Below are positions 15,790-23,847 of a stretch of DNA of 48,164 bases, piece after piece. The translations under genes and the position numbers were made by a program. The notes under the pieces are model-generated. The model saw nothing but the letters and a program-made list of their open reading frames with translations. It ran no database searches and was not told the origin of the DNA. The DNA is from Planctomycetaceae bacterium (GTDB lineage: Bacteria > Planctomycetota > Planctomycetia > Pirellulales > Thermoguttaceae), in NCBI GenBank assembly GCA_004556055.1, contig SFIW01000015.1, forward strand, positions 1 to 48,164, in the 5' to 3' direction. Position 1 is the stretch's first letter, and each line of letters starts with the position of its first letter.

Positions 15790-17709
15790 ATGAGCAAGCA
15801 GAAAATGCGGTTTTTTTTATCCTTTGTCTGCTTCTTCCTTTCGAGTTCCGTTCTCCTCGCTCAGCAGTTCAAGCTTGACCGTTGCTTCCCTGATTCGACC
15901 CAGATCTACTTCTCGATCGACAACGTGAAGGAACTCGGCGATCACTGGAACGCGACGCAACTTCACGCGACCCTCTCCTCTCCGCAATTCCAAGAATTCC
16001 GCGACTCTCTGCGTCAGCAGATCGAAAAGGCGTGGCCGAATCGTCTCGGGTTGAATCTCTCTGACTTCACAACTCTTCCTTCGGGAGAGATCGCCGGCGG
16101 ACTTATTGCGATTCCCGGTAAGAAACCCGGCTTCGCCGTCATGATGAACGTCGCGGGAAACGCCTCCGAAGTCAATAATTTCCTCGTGAGAATCATTCAG
16201 GAAACGACGGCTCAACAACGTGGAAAGGCGACGAAAGAACGCATCGACGTCGGTCGACAGTCTGTCGAAGCGACCGTCCTGACCATTCCGAATCCCGAGA
16301 CGGGAGCCGTCGTCACGGCGTGGTATGTCGCGCTCCCGCAACTCCTTATCGCGACCGATCAGAAGTATCTTGCCGAGCTACTCCTTCACAAGCTTGCAGG
16401 CGAGAATCTGCCCGCGCTCGACTCGAGGCCTGAATATCGCGCCGTCGTCGAACGTTGCGCTCAGGATTCAAAAGACGCCTCCGCCCCACAGATTCGATTC
16501 TTCGCTAATCCTCTCCTTGCCGGAGAAGCGATTCGTTCGCTCGTTCCAGCGGAACAACTTCAAGGGCAATCCCCCTTCGTCGTTCTCTCCAACCAGGGTT
16601 TCTCGGGAATCCAAGGCGTCGGCGGAACAATTGACTTTACTAAAGATTCCTACGAATGCGTCTACCGCGTGAAGGCGTACATTCCCGAACAGCCGACCAA
16701 AGCGCTCAGAATGCTCTCCTTCTCCAACGTCGAGTCCCTCGATCCGCCGCAGTGGATTAACAAGAACGCGACGCGATACACCCTCATGAACTTCAACGCG
16801 CTCACGACCTTCAACAATATAGGTCCTCTTTTCGACGAATTCATCGAAACCAAGGGCGCGTGGAACGACGTTCTCGACTCCCTCGAACAGGACAAGCTTG
16901 GCCCCCAAGTCAATCTGCGCACGGATCTTGTCGCGAATTTCGGGCGCCAACTCTCCTCGACAAACACTTTCGATTCCGAAAAAACCTCCGACGGTGAAAA
17001 ATTCGTCTTCTCCTTCAACATCCTCGAAGGAAAGGAAACGATCGTCGCCGACGCGCTCGCGCGAATGTTCGCCTCGGATCCCGATTTCCAAAAAGTCGTC
17101 GTCAACGGTTCAGACTTCTGGCAATACGCTCCTCAGAAACAAACGACGAGCGGCGCGCGTCCCGGCGCGACGCGACGCGGAGTCAGACCTGGTCCTCGCC
17201 CCGGCGCTCCAAAAGCCGCGGCTCCCGAACCGGGTAAAGAGGTCGAACTCATCAAGGGCGTCGTCTTCGGCGTCGCTAACGGCTCGCTATTCGTCTCAAA
17301 CGACGCGCAGTATCTCAAGGCGAACGTCTTTGATCTCCCTGCGGGCGCTCCCTCAATCATCGATTCGCCGGAACATAAACGCGCTATGCAACTCCTCGCG
17401 CAGGATCCCGCCGCTCAATCCGGAATCTTCGTCAGAGGATATAGCCGCAACGTCGACGGTCTGCGCGAAAACTACGAGCTCTTCCGGCAGGGTAAAACCC
17501 CTCAGGGCAACACCTTCGGCGCGAAGCTCCTCAACCTCGTCTTGACTCCGCCCGATCAGAAGACGACGCGCGAAGTTAAGTTCGACGGCTCCTCGCTGCC
17601 TCCCTTCGACGAATCTCTTGCGAGCACGATCGGATTTAGCATGTTCTTCGGCGTCGTCGAAAAGGACGGTCTCTTCTGGAAGGGATACTCCGTCTCGCCG
17701 ACAAAATGA
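15790..17709 (+). CDS. Large secreted protein of unknown function
   Basis: 639 residues with a clear signal peptide: 'MSKQKMRF', then a Phe/Leu/Ser-rich hydrophobic core and a likely cut near 'LLAQQ' (about residue 25). The remainder is soluble. It begins 'FKLDRCFPDSTQIYFSIDNV', reminiscent of the DUF3352-type exported proteins common in planctomycetes and cyanobacteria; I offer this as a resemblance only. Residues about 456-475 form an Arg/Pro/Gly-rich low-complexity loop ('GARPGATRRGVRPGPRPGAP') that splits two structured parts. No catalytic motif or lipobox is seen. A clean AAGGAG site precedes the ATG by nine bases. It is monocistronic, with a strong terminator after it. Confidence 0.75.
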   Translation: MSKQKMRFFLSFVCFFLSSSVLLAQQFKLDRCFPDSTQIYFSIDNVKELGDHWNATQLHATLSSPQFQEFRDSLRQQIEKAWPNRLGLNLSDFTTLPSGEIAGGLIAIPGKKPGFAVMMNVAGNASEVNNFLVRIIQETTAQQRGKATKERIDVGRQSVEATVLTIPNPETGAVVTAWYVALPQLLIATDQKYLAELLLHKLAGENLPALDSRPEYRAVVERCAQDSKDASAPQIRFFANPLLAGEAIRSLVPAEQLQGQSPFVVLSNQGFSGIQGVGGTIDFTKDSYECVYRVKAYIPEQPTKALRMLSFSNVESLDPPQWINKNATRYTLMNFNALTTFNNIGPLFDEFIETKGAWNDVLDSLEQDKLGPQVNLRTDLVANFGRQLSSTNTFDSEKTSDGEKFVFSFNILEGKETIVADALARMFASDPDFQKVVVNGSDFWQYAPQKQTTSGARPGATRRGVRPGPRPGAPKAAAPEPGKEVELIKGVVFGVANGSLFVSNDAQYLKANVFDLPAGAPSIIDSPEHKRAMQLLAQDPAAQSGIFVRGYSRNVDGLRENYELFRQGKTPQGNTFGAKLLNLVLTPPDQKTTREVKFDGSSLPPFDESLASTIGFSMFFGVVEKDGLFWKGYSVSPTK

Positions 17710-17741
17710 GGCGCGACGATCGGTCGTTCAATTGAATCATT

Positions 17742-17778
17742 CGGGCCGCGTTCCGCCAAGAAACGCGGCCCGTTTTCT
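17742..17778 (+). terminator. Rho-independent terminator
   Basis: A perfect 11-bp stem 'CGGGCCGCGTT'/'AACGCGGCCCG' (17742-17752/17762-17772) is followed by TTTTC. Confidence 0.85.
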
Positions 17779-17804
17779 ATCCGCAAATTCGGAGCGTCAT
17801 CGAT

Positions 17805-18506
17805 ATGCCTTTGAAAGATCAGAATCGAGAGCAAGACGTCTTAATCGTCGGGGTCACGGGGCGTCGCCACATCGTGAAAGAAAGTTTGGACGCAGTGGAG
17901 ATCGCGACGCGGAAGGCGCTTCGCGCAATCTGCGCGTCGATACCAGCAGGAACGCGCGTCCTCTTAGCCTCGGGACTTGCCGTCGGCGCGGATTCAATCG
18001 CGGCGCGGGCGTGCGTTGAGGAGTCTGCGGCGGACGAAACCTTTCCGATGCGCCTGCGCGCCGTCTTGCCAATGTCCCTCGTAAAATATCGGGACGACTT
18101 TAAAGGGGACGAGCTTCAAGACTTCGAAACTCTCCTCGCAAGCGCGAAAGAGATCGTCGAACTCCCGGAGGCGAAAGATTTTGATCGAATCGCGCAATAT
18201 TCGAAACTCCGCGACTACCTCGTCGAACGCGCCGATATTCTTCTCGCGTTTTGGAGCGGCGACGAATCGGAGGTCAAACCGGGGGGAACGGTCGACGTCG
18301 TCCTCTCGAAGAGACGCGTTTTTCAGCAGGAAGGAAGGGGCGCGATCCTTTCGATCGCCACGCCGGAACTCAAGCGCGTCAGAGAGCAGGACGGAACGAA
18401 GCGCTACGAGCCCGAAGAAGGCGTCGACGCGGGGCGGATCGTCCTTGAGAGATTCGGTCGCGAGGAATCGGCGCTGCGCCTTGAAAAGATCTTGAAAGAC
18501 CGATAA
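17805..18506 (+). CDS. SLOG-domain (LOG/Smf-like Rossmann) protein
   Basis: 233 residues with a nucleotide-binding Rossmann fold of the SLOG superfamily. The N-terminal strand 'VLIVGVTGRRHI' is followed by a helix, then 'TRVLLASGLAVGADSIAARA', which matches the family's 'L.SGLA.GAD..AA' loop. Next come 'RLRAVLPMSLVKYRDDF', and later 'RADILLAFWSGDESEVKPGG' with the Gly-Gly-Thr motif 'GGTVDVV' that contacts phosphate in this group. Members sense or process nucleotides, and some act as sensors in defence systems, but I see no effector gene (TIR, nuclease, pore) beside it. It lies between a terminator and the convergent pgm gene, so it is alone in its transcript. The ribosome site is weak (CGGAGCG). 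Confidence 0.7.
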   Translation: MPLKDQNREQDVLIVGVTGRRHIVKESLDAVEIATRKALRAICASIPAGTRVLLASGLAVGADSIAARACVEESAADETFPMRLRAVLPMSLVKYRDDFKGDELQDFETLLASAKEIVELPEAKDFDRIAQYSKLRDYLVERADILLAFWSGDESEVKPGGTVDVVLSKRRVFQQEGRGAILSIATPELKRVREQDGTKRYEPEEGVDAGRIVLERFGREESALRLEKILKDR

Positions 18507-18569
18507 GGCGAGAACTTTGAAGATCGGCGTGGGATCGCGAGTCGCGACTTTCGCCAACCAAGGAAATAA

Positions 18570-18612
18570 AAGAGCCCCGAGCATGGCGTTCTATCGCAAG
18601 CTCGGGGCTTTC
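18570..18612 (-). terminator. Terminator after pgm (shared by convergent genes)
   Basis: A 9-bp stem 'AGCCCCGAG'/'CTCGGGGCT' (18573-18581/18601-18609) encloses a 19-base loop. On the minus strand it is followed by CTTTTATTT, so it best serves pgm. Confidence 0.75.
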
Positions 18613-18635
18613 ACTTTATCAAAGGAGCGTTAATT

Positions 18636-20285
18636 TCACGCGTCTTTGAGCGCGTCGGAGACGATCTGCCGCGCTTCGACGAGAATTTGTTCAAGGTGCT
18701 CTTCGCTCTTGAAGGATTCGCCGTAAATCTTGTACGCCATTTCAGTTCCGGAAGGACGCGCGGCGAACCAACCGTTCTCGGTCGCGATCTTGAGGCCTCC
18801 GATCTCCGCCCCGTTACCCGGCGCCTTCGTCAGACGCGCGACAATCTTGTCACCCGCGAGGGTTTCCGACGCGACCTGCTCGGGCGTCATCTTCTTGAGC
18901 GCCGCCTTCACCGCAAGGGACGCGGGAGCTTCCACTCTCTTGTAGAAGGGCGCGCCGAAGCGCTTCGCGAGATCCGCGTAATATTGACCCGGTTCGCGCC
19001 CCGTCTTCGCGATGATTTCCGCCGCTAGGAGATTGAGGATCAAACCGTCCTTATCGGTCGTCCAAACGGAGCCGTCGAAGCGCAGGAAGCTCGCGCCCGC
19101 GCTCTCTTCCCCGCCGAAGCAGATTTCACCGTTGAAAAGACCCGGCACGAACCATTTGAACCCAACCGGAACTTCGACGAGTTTGCGACCGTGCGACGCG
19201 ACGACTCGGTCGATAATCGCGCTCGAAACGAGAGTCTTGCCGATTCCAAGCGTTTCGGACCACGTCGGGCGATTCTGCACGAGATAGTCGACGACAACCG
19301 CTAGATAATGATTCGGATTCATAAGACCCGCGCTCGGCGTCACAATGCCGTGGCGATCGGAGTCCGGGTCGTTCGCGAACGCGATATCGAATTTATCGCG
19401 CATCGCGATGAGGCCGCGCATCGCCCAAGGGCTCGAACAGTCCATGCGAATCTTGCCGTCATGGTCGATCGACATGAAGGAGAAGGTCGGGTCTATCTTG
19501 TCGTTCACGACCGTAATATCCAGACCGTAGCGTTCCGCGATCGGCTTCCAGTACCCGACGGCGGCGCCGCCGAGAGGATCGACGCCGATCTTCACGCCCG
19601 CGCGACGAATCGCTTCCATGTCGACGACGTTCTGTAGATCTTCGACATAATCGGGAATATAGTCGATCTCTTCCGTCGTCGGCGTGGCGAGAGCTTCGGG
19701 ATAGCTCGTAAACTTGACGCCCTCGAGTCCGTTCTCAAGGTACGCGTTCGCGCGACGTTCAATATCGCTCGTCACGTCCAAATCCGCGCCGCCGCCATTC
19801 GTCCCGTTGTATTTGACGCCACCGTCCGTCGGCGGATTGTGCGAAGGGGTGATAATAACGCCGTCGGAAAAGTTCGCTCCACGCGACTTATTCGCCGCGA
19901 GAATCGCGCGAGAAACCGCAGGGGTCGGCGTCACGCCGTTCTCCTTCTGGACGTACGTCTTCACGCCGTTCGCGGCCAAGACGCCGAGCGCCGTCTTCTG
20001 CGCCGCGTCGGAAAGCGCGTGCGTGTCTTTCCCAAGCCAGAGATATTCGGGAGCGCCTTCCGGTCGCGCGTTGCGCCAGTCGACGATCGCCTGCATGATC
20101 GCCTTAATATGATTCTCGTTGAAAGAAGTTTCCATCGCCTTGCCGCGATGGCCCCCCGTGCCGAACAAAACGCGTTCTTCCGCGCGTGCGGGATTCGGCT
20201 TGCGTTCATAATACGCGCGTTCTAGCGTCGCGACGTCGATCAAATCGCTCGGTTGCGTCGGCTGACCTGCTCGTGGTGAAACCAT
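18636..20285 (-). CDS. pgm: Phosphoglucomutase (alpha-D-glucose-specific)
   Basis: The enzyme interconverts glucose-1-phosphate and glucose-6-phosphate in the cytoplasm, linking glycolysis to glycogen and nucleotide-sugar synthesis. Its 549 residues match the E. coli Pgm type. Visible are 'VLFGTGGHRGKA' (39-50), the phosphoserine loop with Ser148 in 'GVIITPSHNPPTDGGVKYNG', the metal loop 'DPDSDRHG' near residue 300, the sugar-specificity loop 'CFGGEESAGASFLR' near 395, and the phosphate-binding 'ARPSGTEMAYKIYGESF' near the C-terminus. AAGGAA lies about eight bases before the ATG. It is transcribed alone. Confidence 0.95.
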   Translation of the reverse strand: MVSPRAGQPTQPSDLIDVATLERAYYERKPNPARAEERVLFGTGGHRGKAMETSFNENHIKAIMQAIVDWRNARPEGAPEYLWLGKDTHALSDAAQKTALGVLAANGVKTYVQKENGVTPTPAVSRAILAANKSRGANFSDGVIITPSHNPPTDGGVKYNGTNGGGADLDVTSDIERRANAYLENGLEGVKFTSYPEALATPTTEEIDYIPDYVEDLQNVVDMEAIRRAGVKIGVDPLGGAAVGYWKPIAERYGLDITVVNDKIDPTFSFMSIDHDGKIRMDCSSPWAMRGLIAMRDKFDIAFANDPDSDRHGIVTPSAGLMNPNHYLAVVVDYLVQNRPTWSETLGIGKTLVSSAIIDRVVASHGRKLVEVPVGFKWFVPGLFNGEICFGGEESAGASFLRFDGSVWTTDKDGLILNLLAAEIIAKTGREPGQYYADLAKRFGAPFYKRVEAPASLAVKAALKKMTPEQVASETLAGDKIVARLTKAPGNGAEIGGLKIATENGWFAARPSGTEMAYKIYGESFKSEEHLEQILVEARQIVSDALKDA

Positions 20286-20345
20286 TCTTCTATTCCTTGT
20301 TCTTCATGATGCGCGCGTCTCGTCGATCGCGCTCGTGCTATAAAT

Positions 20346-20376
20346 CGAAAAACGCCGAGCCCCTCGGTCGACGTTC
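20346..20376 (-). terminator. Likely terminator after the Minf_1886 gene
   Basis: On the minus strand, AACG and CCGAG pair with CTCGG and CGTT around a GGG loop, with a four-base bulge, before a TTTTT run. Confidence 0.5.
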
Positions 20377-20404
20377 CTCTAAAGTTCTATGCGGTCGTCG
20401 AAAC

Positions 20405-21052
20405 CTACCGATTCGACCCAGAACGTTTTTTATAATGAAACTTAAAGCGACGATCGAGCTCTTCACCAAGATCGAAAACGTCGTCGAAATCCGCGCGCGT
20501 CTCGCCTTCCGACGGAAAGATAAGCCCCGCGTCGATCATCTTATAGACGACGTCGCCAAGATCGCCCGTCGTGCGCAACCCCAGTTTCGCGAGGATCGTA
20601 CGCGCCATAAGTCCGTAAGCGCGCACCGCGAATTCAACCGCGACGACGCATATCTGCTCCGCCGTCACGCCGTTGGAATCGTCGTTCTCCACGTCCTCGT
20701 CCTGAGCGGCGGCTGACGCTTCCTCTTCGCCGCCTACGGAGAAGGGCTCCGACGAAAAGTCCTGAGCGGCGTCATCTTGCGGGTACGTTTCATCGTCGAT
20801 CTCTTCCTCCTCCGCAGCGTCAGTATATTCGTCGAGCTCGTCGAAATCGACCGGATTCGCCGTTTCGTCGCGCATCCGTTGAAGCGTCTCTTCGTCCATA
20901 GGATCGACCCGCCCGAGGAGTTCAAGAGAAAGGAGCGCGACCTCCGGAGAACTCAAGCACTGAAACACGGCGTCGACAAATTGGTACGTCGCGAGAGAAA
21001 AACGCGAATCCTCGTCGGCGAGGGCTATCATTTTGCGCGTCTCAGAGTCCAT
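20405..21052 (-). CDS. Minf_1886-family protein with a large acidic insertion
   Basis: The family is an uncharacterised, small (about 130-150 residue) cytoplasmic protein typical of planctomycetes and verrucomicrobia. The C-terminal half matches my memory of it well: 'VTAEQICVVAVEFAVRAYGL' corresponds to 'VTGQELLEGIRELAL..FG', 'TTGDLGDVVYKMIDAGLI' to 'C.DFGEIVFNLVE.GLL', and 'RADFDDVFDLGEEL' to the conserved 'DF...YDFDEAF'. The N-terminal helix 'ATYQFVDAVFQCL' also fits. Between them, residues about 36-127, lies an Asp/Glu-rich insertion of about 90 residues, which makes the protein 215 long. The ribosome site AAAGGAGA is clear. It is followed 48 bases upstream on the same strand by the PIN/TRAM gene. 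Confidence 0.75.
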   Translation of the reverse strand: MDSETRKMIALADEDSRFSLATYQFVDAVFQCLSSPEVALLSLELLGRVDPMDEETLQRMRDETANPVDFDELDEYTDAAEEEEIDDETYPQDDAAQDFSSEPFSVGGEEEASAAAQDEDVENDDSNGVTAEQICVVAVEFAVRAYGLMARTILAKLGLRTTGDLGDVVYKMIDAGLIFPSEGETRADFDDVFDLGEELDRRFKFHYKKRSGSNR

Positions 21053-21100
21053 CTTCTTTCGCGTCTCCTTTCATTAAAAACGTAGAGTAAAATCTCGACT

Positions 21101-22177
21101 TTAAGCCTTCTCGTCAAGCACGATCGTCGTGCCCGAGAGCTTTCGCGTCGTGTATTCGTAACGCGCGAAGATCATGCGACCCGCGCTTGTCTGCAAGACG
21201 CTCGTCACCGTCACGACGACGCGTTCCGCGATATGCGCGCGCCCTTGATCAACAACGACCATCGTCCCATCGTCCAGATACGCGACTCCCTGTCCCGCTT
21301 CCTCGCCCGTCTTAATGACGTCGACTTCGAAGCGTTCACCGGGTAAGAAGACGGGACGCAACGAATTCGAAAGGTCGTTTAGATTGATGACCGTGACGCC
21401 TTGAAGACGCGCGACTTTATTAAGATTGTAATCGTTCGTCACGAGTTTTCCAGAAAGGCGCTTCGTCAGCGCAACGAGCTTCAGATCGACGGGCTGATTC
21501 GCGAATTCGGGAAGATCCGTGTCGTCGATCTGGAAATCGACTCCCTCCATATTCTGCAAACGATTAAGGACGTCGAGTCCGCGCCGTCCGCGCGTCCGTC
21601 GGTTGCGATCCGCGCTGTCGGCGATATGTTGAAGCTCGACGATCGCGAAACGCGGCATGAGGAGCGGTCCGTCGACAAGCTTCGTCGCCATAACGTCCGC
21701 GATTCGACCGTCAATCACGACGCTCGTGTCAAGAATGAGAGGCTTGACTCCCTTCACGTTACGTTGAAATTCTACGTACGGTATGATAAACCGGAAATCG
21801 TTGCGCGTCTGCAAAAGGAAGCTTACCCCCGTATAGCTGCATATTAAGAGGAGAGCCGCCGTCACGCATTGTCGGAACGCCTCCGTTTGCTCGCCTGCCT
21901 CGCCCGGCTGATCGGAGAAGAAGGGTTCGAGCGCAAGCTGCATCACGTACGTCGTGACAAGACCGATTAGAAGCCCGAAGTAAACCGAAGACACCCACTC
22001 GATTCGCTTTTTAGGAAACGCCATATCGAGCGCGATGACGCCGACGGAGAGGAAGACGAGAAGAAAGAAAGTCGTCAACCCAACGGAGCTCGAGCCCGCC
22101 GCGCCGGCGCGTACGATCGTGACCCCCAGCCCGCTCGTCGCAAGGATGAAGATGCAGCGTAATATTAAAAGTGGCAT
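21101..22177 (-). CDS. PIN/TRAM-domain membrane protein (YacL-like)
   Basis: A membrane-anchored putative RNase of the YacL type. Four hydrophobic helices occupy residues 1-125 ('LILRCIFILATSGLGVTIV', 'TTFFLLVFLSVGVIALDM', 'VYFGLLIGLVTTYVMQLAL', 'CVTAALLLICSYTGVSFLL'). A PIN nuclease domain follows from about 145 with 'LILDTSVVIDGRIADV', 'PRFAIVELQHIADSAD', 'RGRRGLDVLNRLQ' and 'KLVTNDYNLNKVA', which supply the acidic metal-binding residues. A C-terminal TRAM domain (about 285-345, 'GQGVAYLDDGTMVVVDQG') would bind RNA. The 358-residue length and domain order are normal. The start lies in a region divergent from metK and has its own -10 box. The RNA target is unknown for this family. Confidence 0.9.
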   Translation of the reverse strand: MPLLILRCIFILATSGLGVTIVRAGAAGSSSVGLTTFFLLVFLSVGVIALDMAFPKKRIEWVSSVYFGLLIGLVTTYVMQLALEPFFSDQPGEAGEQTEAFRQCVTAALLLICSYTGVSFLLQTRNDFRFIIPYVEFQRNVKGVKPLILDTSVVIDGRIADVMATKLVDGPLLMPRFAIVELQHIADSADRNRRTRGRRGLDVLNRLQNMEGVDFQIDDTDLPEFANQPVDLKLVALTKRLSGKLVTNDYNLNKVARLQGVTVINLNDLSNSLRPVFLPGERFEVDVIKTGEEAGQGVAYLDDGTMVVVDQGRAHIAERVVVTVTSVLQTSAGRMIFARYEYTTRKLSGTTIVLDEKA

Positions 22178-22272
22178 TGTAGTCTGTTCCCATACGAGAA
22201 CGCCGCGCGTTGCAATCCTCTCGAAAGAAGTTCGAAACGGCGCGCGCGTAGATTTCCAAATTCAACCTCCAC

Positions 22273-22278
22273 ATTATA
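22273..22278 (-). promoter_or_regulatory. -10 box for the PIN/TRAM gene
   Basis: A perfect TATAAT is read on the minus strand. The upstream -35 candidate (TGTTCG, 16-17 bases away) is weak. The remaining leader to the start codon is about 90 bases. Confidence 0.4.
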
Positions 22279-22329
22279 GCGCTTGCGTAAGAATCGAACA
22301 GACGGGCCTCTAAGATAATCGAACCTCGA

Positions 22330-22377
22330 CAAGGGGCGAAGGGCTCCCCTTGCGAAGATGCGCGCTCATTATATAAT
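22330..22377 (+). promoter_or_regulatory. metK promoter with an overlapping inverted repeat
   Basis: TTGCGA (22350-22355), a 16-base spacer and a perfect TATAAT (22372-22377) form a good sigma-70-type promoter. A perfect 7-bp inverted repeat, CAAGGGG (22330-22336) and CCCCTTG (22346-22352), overlaps the first bases of the -35 box, placed where a repressor or activator could bind. The 5' leader to the metK ATG would be about 108 bases. It contains a GCGGG/CCCGC pairing but none of the SAM riboswitch motifs I know. Confidence 0.55.
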
Positions 22378-22491
22378 GGAACGACTAGGAATATCATTTG
22401 AAGGTTGCGGGAACTCGACGCGCAGTCCTTCGCTCATTAGACCCGCGGCGTCTCCCAAACGTCGCGCTTTGCAAGGAGCTTGAAGAGCAAA

Positions 22492-23685
22492 ATGGCTAAA
22501 CGTTATTTCACAAGCGAAGCCGTGGGAATGGGACATCCGGATAAATTGGCGGACCGCATTTCGGATAGTATCCTCGACGCGTGCCTCGCCCAAGACGCGC
22601 AGAGTCGCGTCGCCTGCGAAACGCTTGTCGCGACTGGAATGGCCGTCGTCGCGGGAGAAATTTCCACTAAAGCCCAACTCGACTACCAAGACGTCGTGCG
22701 ATCCGCTATCCAACGCGTCGGATACACAGACGACGAGTTCGGTATCAACGCCTCCACGTGCTCCGTACTGGTCGCCCTCGACAAGCAAAGCCCCGATATC
22801 GCTCAAGGCGTCGACGCAACCGACACGAAGGACGTCGGCGCGGGAGATCAGGGAATCATGTTCGGATACGCCTGCAATCAAACTCCTGAGTTCATGCCCC
22901 TACCGATCGCGCTCTCGCATCGCATCATGAGTAAACTCGCGGACTTGAGACTCAAGAAGGCCGTCGATTGGCTTCGTCCCGACGCGAAGAGCCAGGTCAC
23001 GCTCGAATATGACGGAAAACGCCCTGTGCGCGTCGACGCGGTCGTCGTCTCCTCGCAGCACAATCCCGACGTCGATCAAGACGGTATTCGCGAATGGATC
23101 GTCGAAAACGCTGTCATGCCCTCTATTCCCGAAGAACTACTCGACGACGACGTTAAGTATTACGTCAATCCCACTGGCCAGTTTGTCGTCGGGGGACCGC
23201 AGGGGGACGCCGGACTAACGGGCCGGAAAATTATCGTGGATACTTATGGAGGATGGGCGCGCCACGGGGGCGGCGCCTTCTCCGGGAAAGACGCGACTAA
23301 AGTCGACCGTAGCGCCGCGTATATGGCGCGCTACATCGCGAAAAACGTCGTCGCGGCCAATCTTGCGGACTCGTGCGAAATCCAGCTCTCCTACGCGATC
23401 GGCGTCTCCGAACCGATCAGCGTTTTGGTCGATCTTCACGAAACCGGACGCGTCGATGAAAAAAAGCTCTCCGAAGCAATTCGCGATCTCTTTCCCCTCT
23501 CGCCGCGCGGTATCATCGAAACCCTCGATCTACGTCGTCCGATCTTTGAAGCGACCTCGTTCGGCGGACACTTCGGACGATCCGGCGATTCCTACGCCTG
23601 GGAAAAGAATCTCGGCGTCCCTTGTTCCAACTACTTCACGTGGGAAAAAACCGATAAAGTCGACGAGCTCGTCAAATTACTTTGA
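22492..23685 (+). CDS. metK: S-adenosylmethionine synthase
   Basis: Makes S-adenosylmethionine from methionine and ATP, releasing phosphate and pyrophosphate; it works as a tetramer in the cytoplasm. The 397 residues carry all family signatures: 'FTSEAVGMGHPDKLADRISD' near the N-terminus (Mg/ATP-binding), 'GAGDQGIMFGYA' (adenine-binding signature 1), 'RPDAKSQVTLEYD', 'FVVGGPQGDAGLTGRKIIVDTYGG' region, and 'GGGAFSGKDATKVDRSAAY' (P-loop signature 2). A TTG in frame at 22480 would add four residues but sits one base after the AAGGAG, so the ATG at 22492 is the start (a GAAGAG stretch lies four bases before it). A terminator follows the stop. Confidence 0.96.
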   Translation: MAKRYFTSEAVGMGHPDKLADRISDSILDACLAQDAQSRVACETLVATGMAVVAGEISTKAQLDYQDVVRSAIQRVGYTDDEFGINASTCSVLVALDKQSPDIAQGVDATDTKDVGAGDQGIMFGYACNQTPEFMPLPIALSHRIMSKLADLRLKKAVDWLRPDAKSQVTLEYDGKRPVRVDAVVVSSQHNPDVDQDGIREWIVENAVMPSIPEELLDDDVKYYVNPTGQFVVGGPQGDAGLTGRKIIVDTYGGWARHGGGAFSGKDATKVDRSAAYMARYIAKNVVAANLADSCEIQLSYAIGVSEPISVLVDLHETGRVDEKKLSEAIRDLFPLSPRGIIETLDLRRPIFEATSFGGHFGRSGDSYAWEKNLGVPCSNYFTWEKTDKVDELVKLL

Positions 23686-23690
23686 GAAGA

Positions 23691-23725
23691 CGGCGGCGCC
23701 ATTTATTGACGCCGCGTTTTCTTTT
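23691..23725 (+). terminator. Terminator after metK
   Basis: A GCGGCG/CGCCGC stem around an AT-rich loop is followed by GTTTTCTTTTC. Confidence 0.75.
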
Positions 23726-23847
23726 CTCTAAAATATTTTTCGTTACGAGGCGCGGGGACTCTGAAACGACGCACACGAGATAGGCCTTTTTCCCCAACAA
23801 TCTCGACTTAACCATACGCGCGCAGCGTCTTGAAAGGAAACAATGCT

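Noticed and set aside
22384..22491. SAM riboswitch in the metK leader
   Set aside because: I could not find the conserved cores of SAM-I, SAM-II or SAH riboswitches; only generic pairings are seen.
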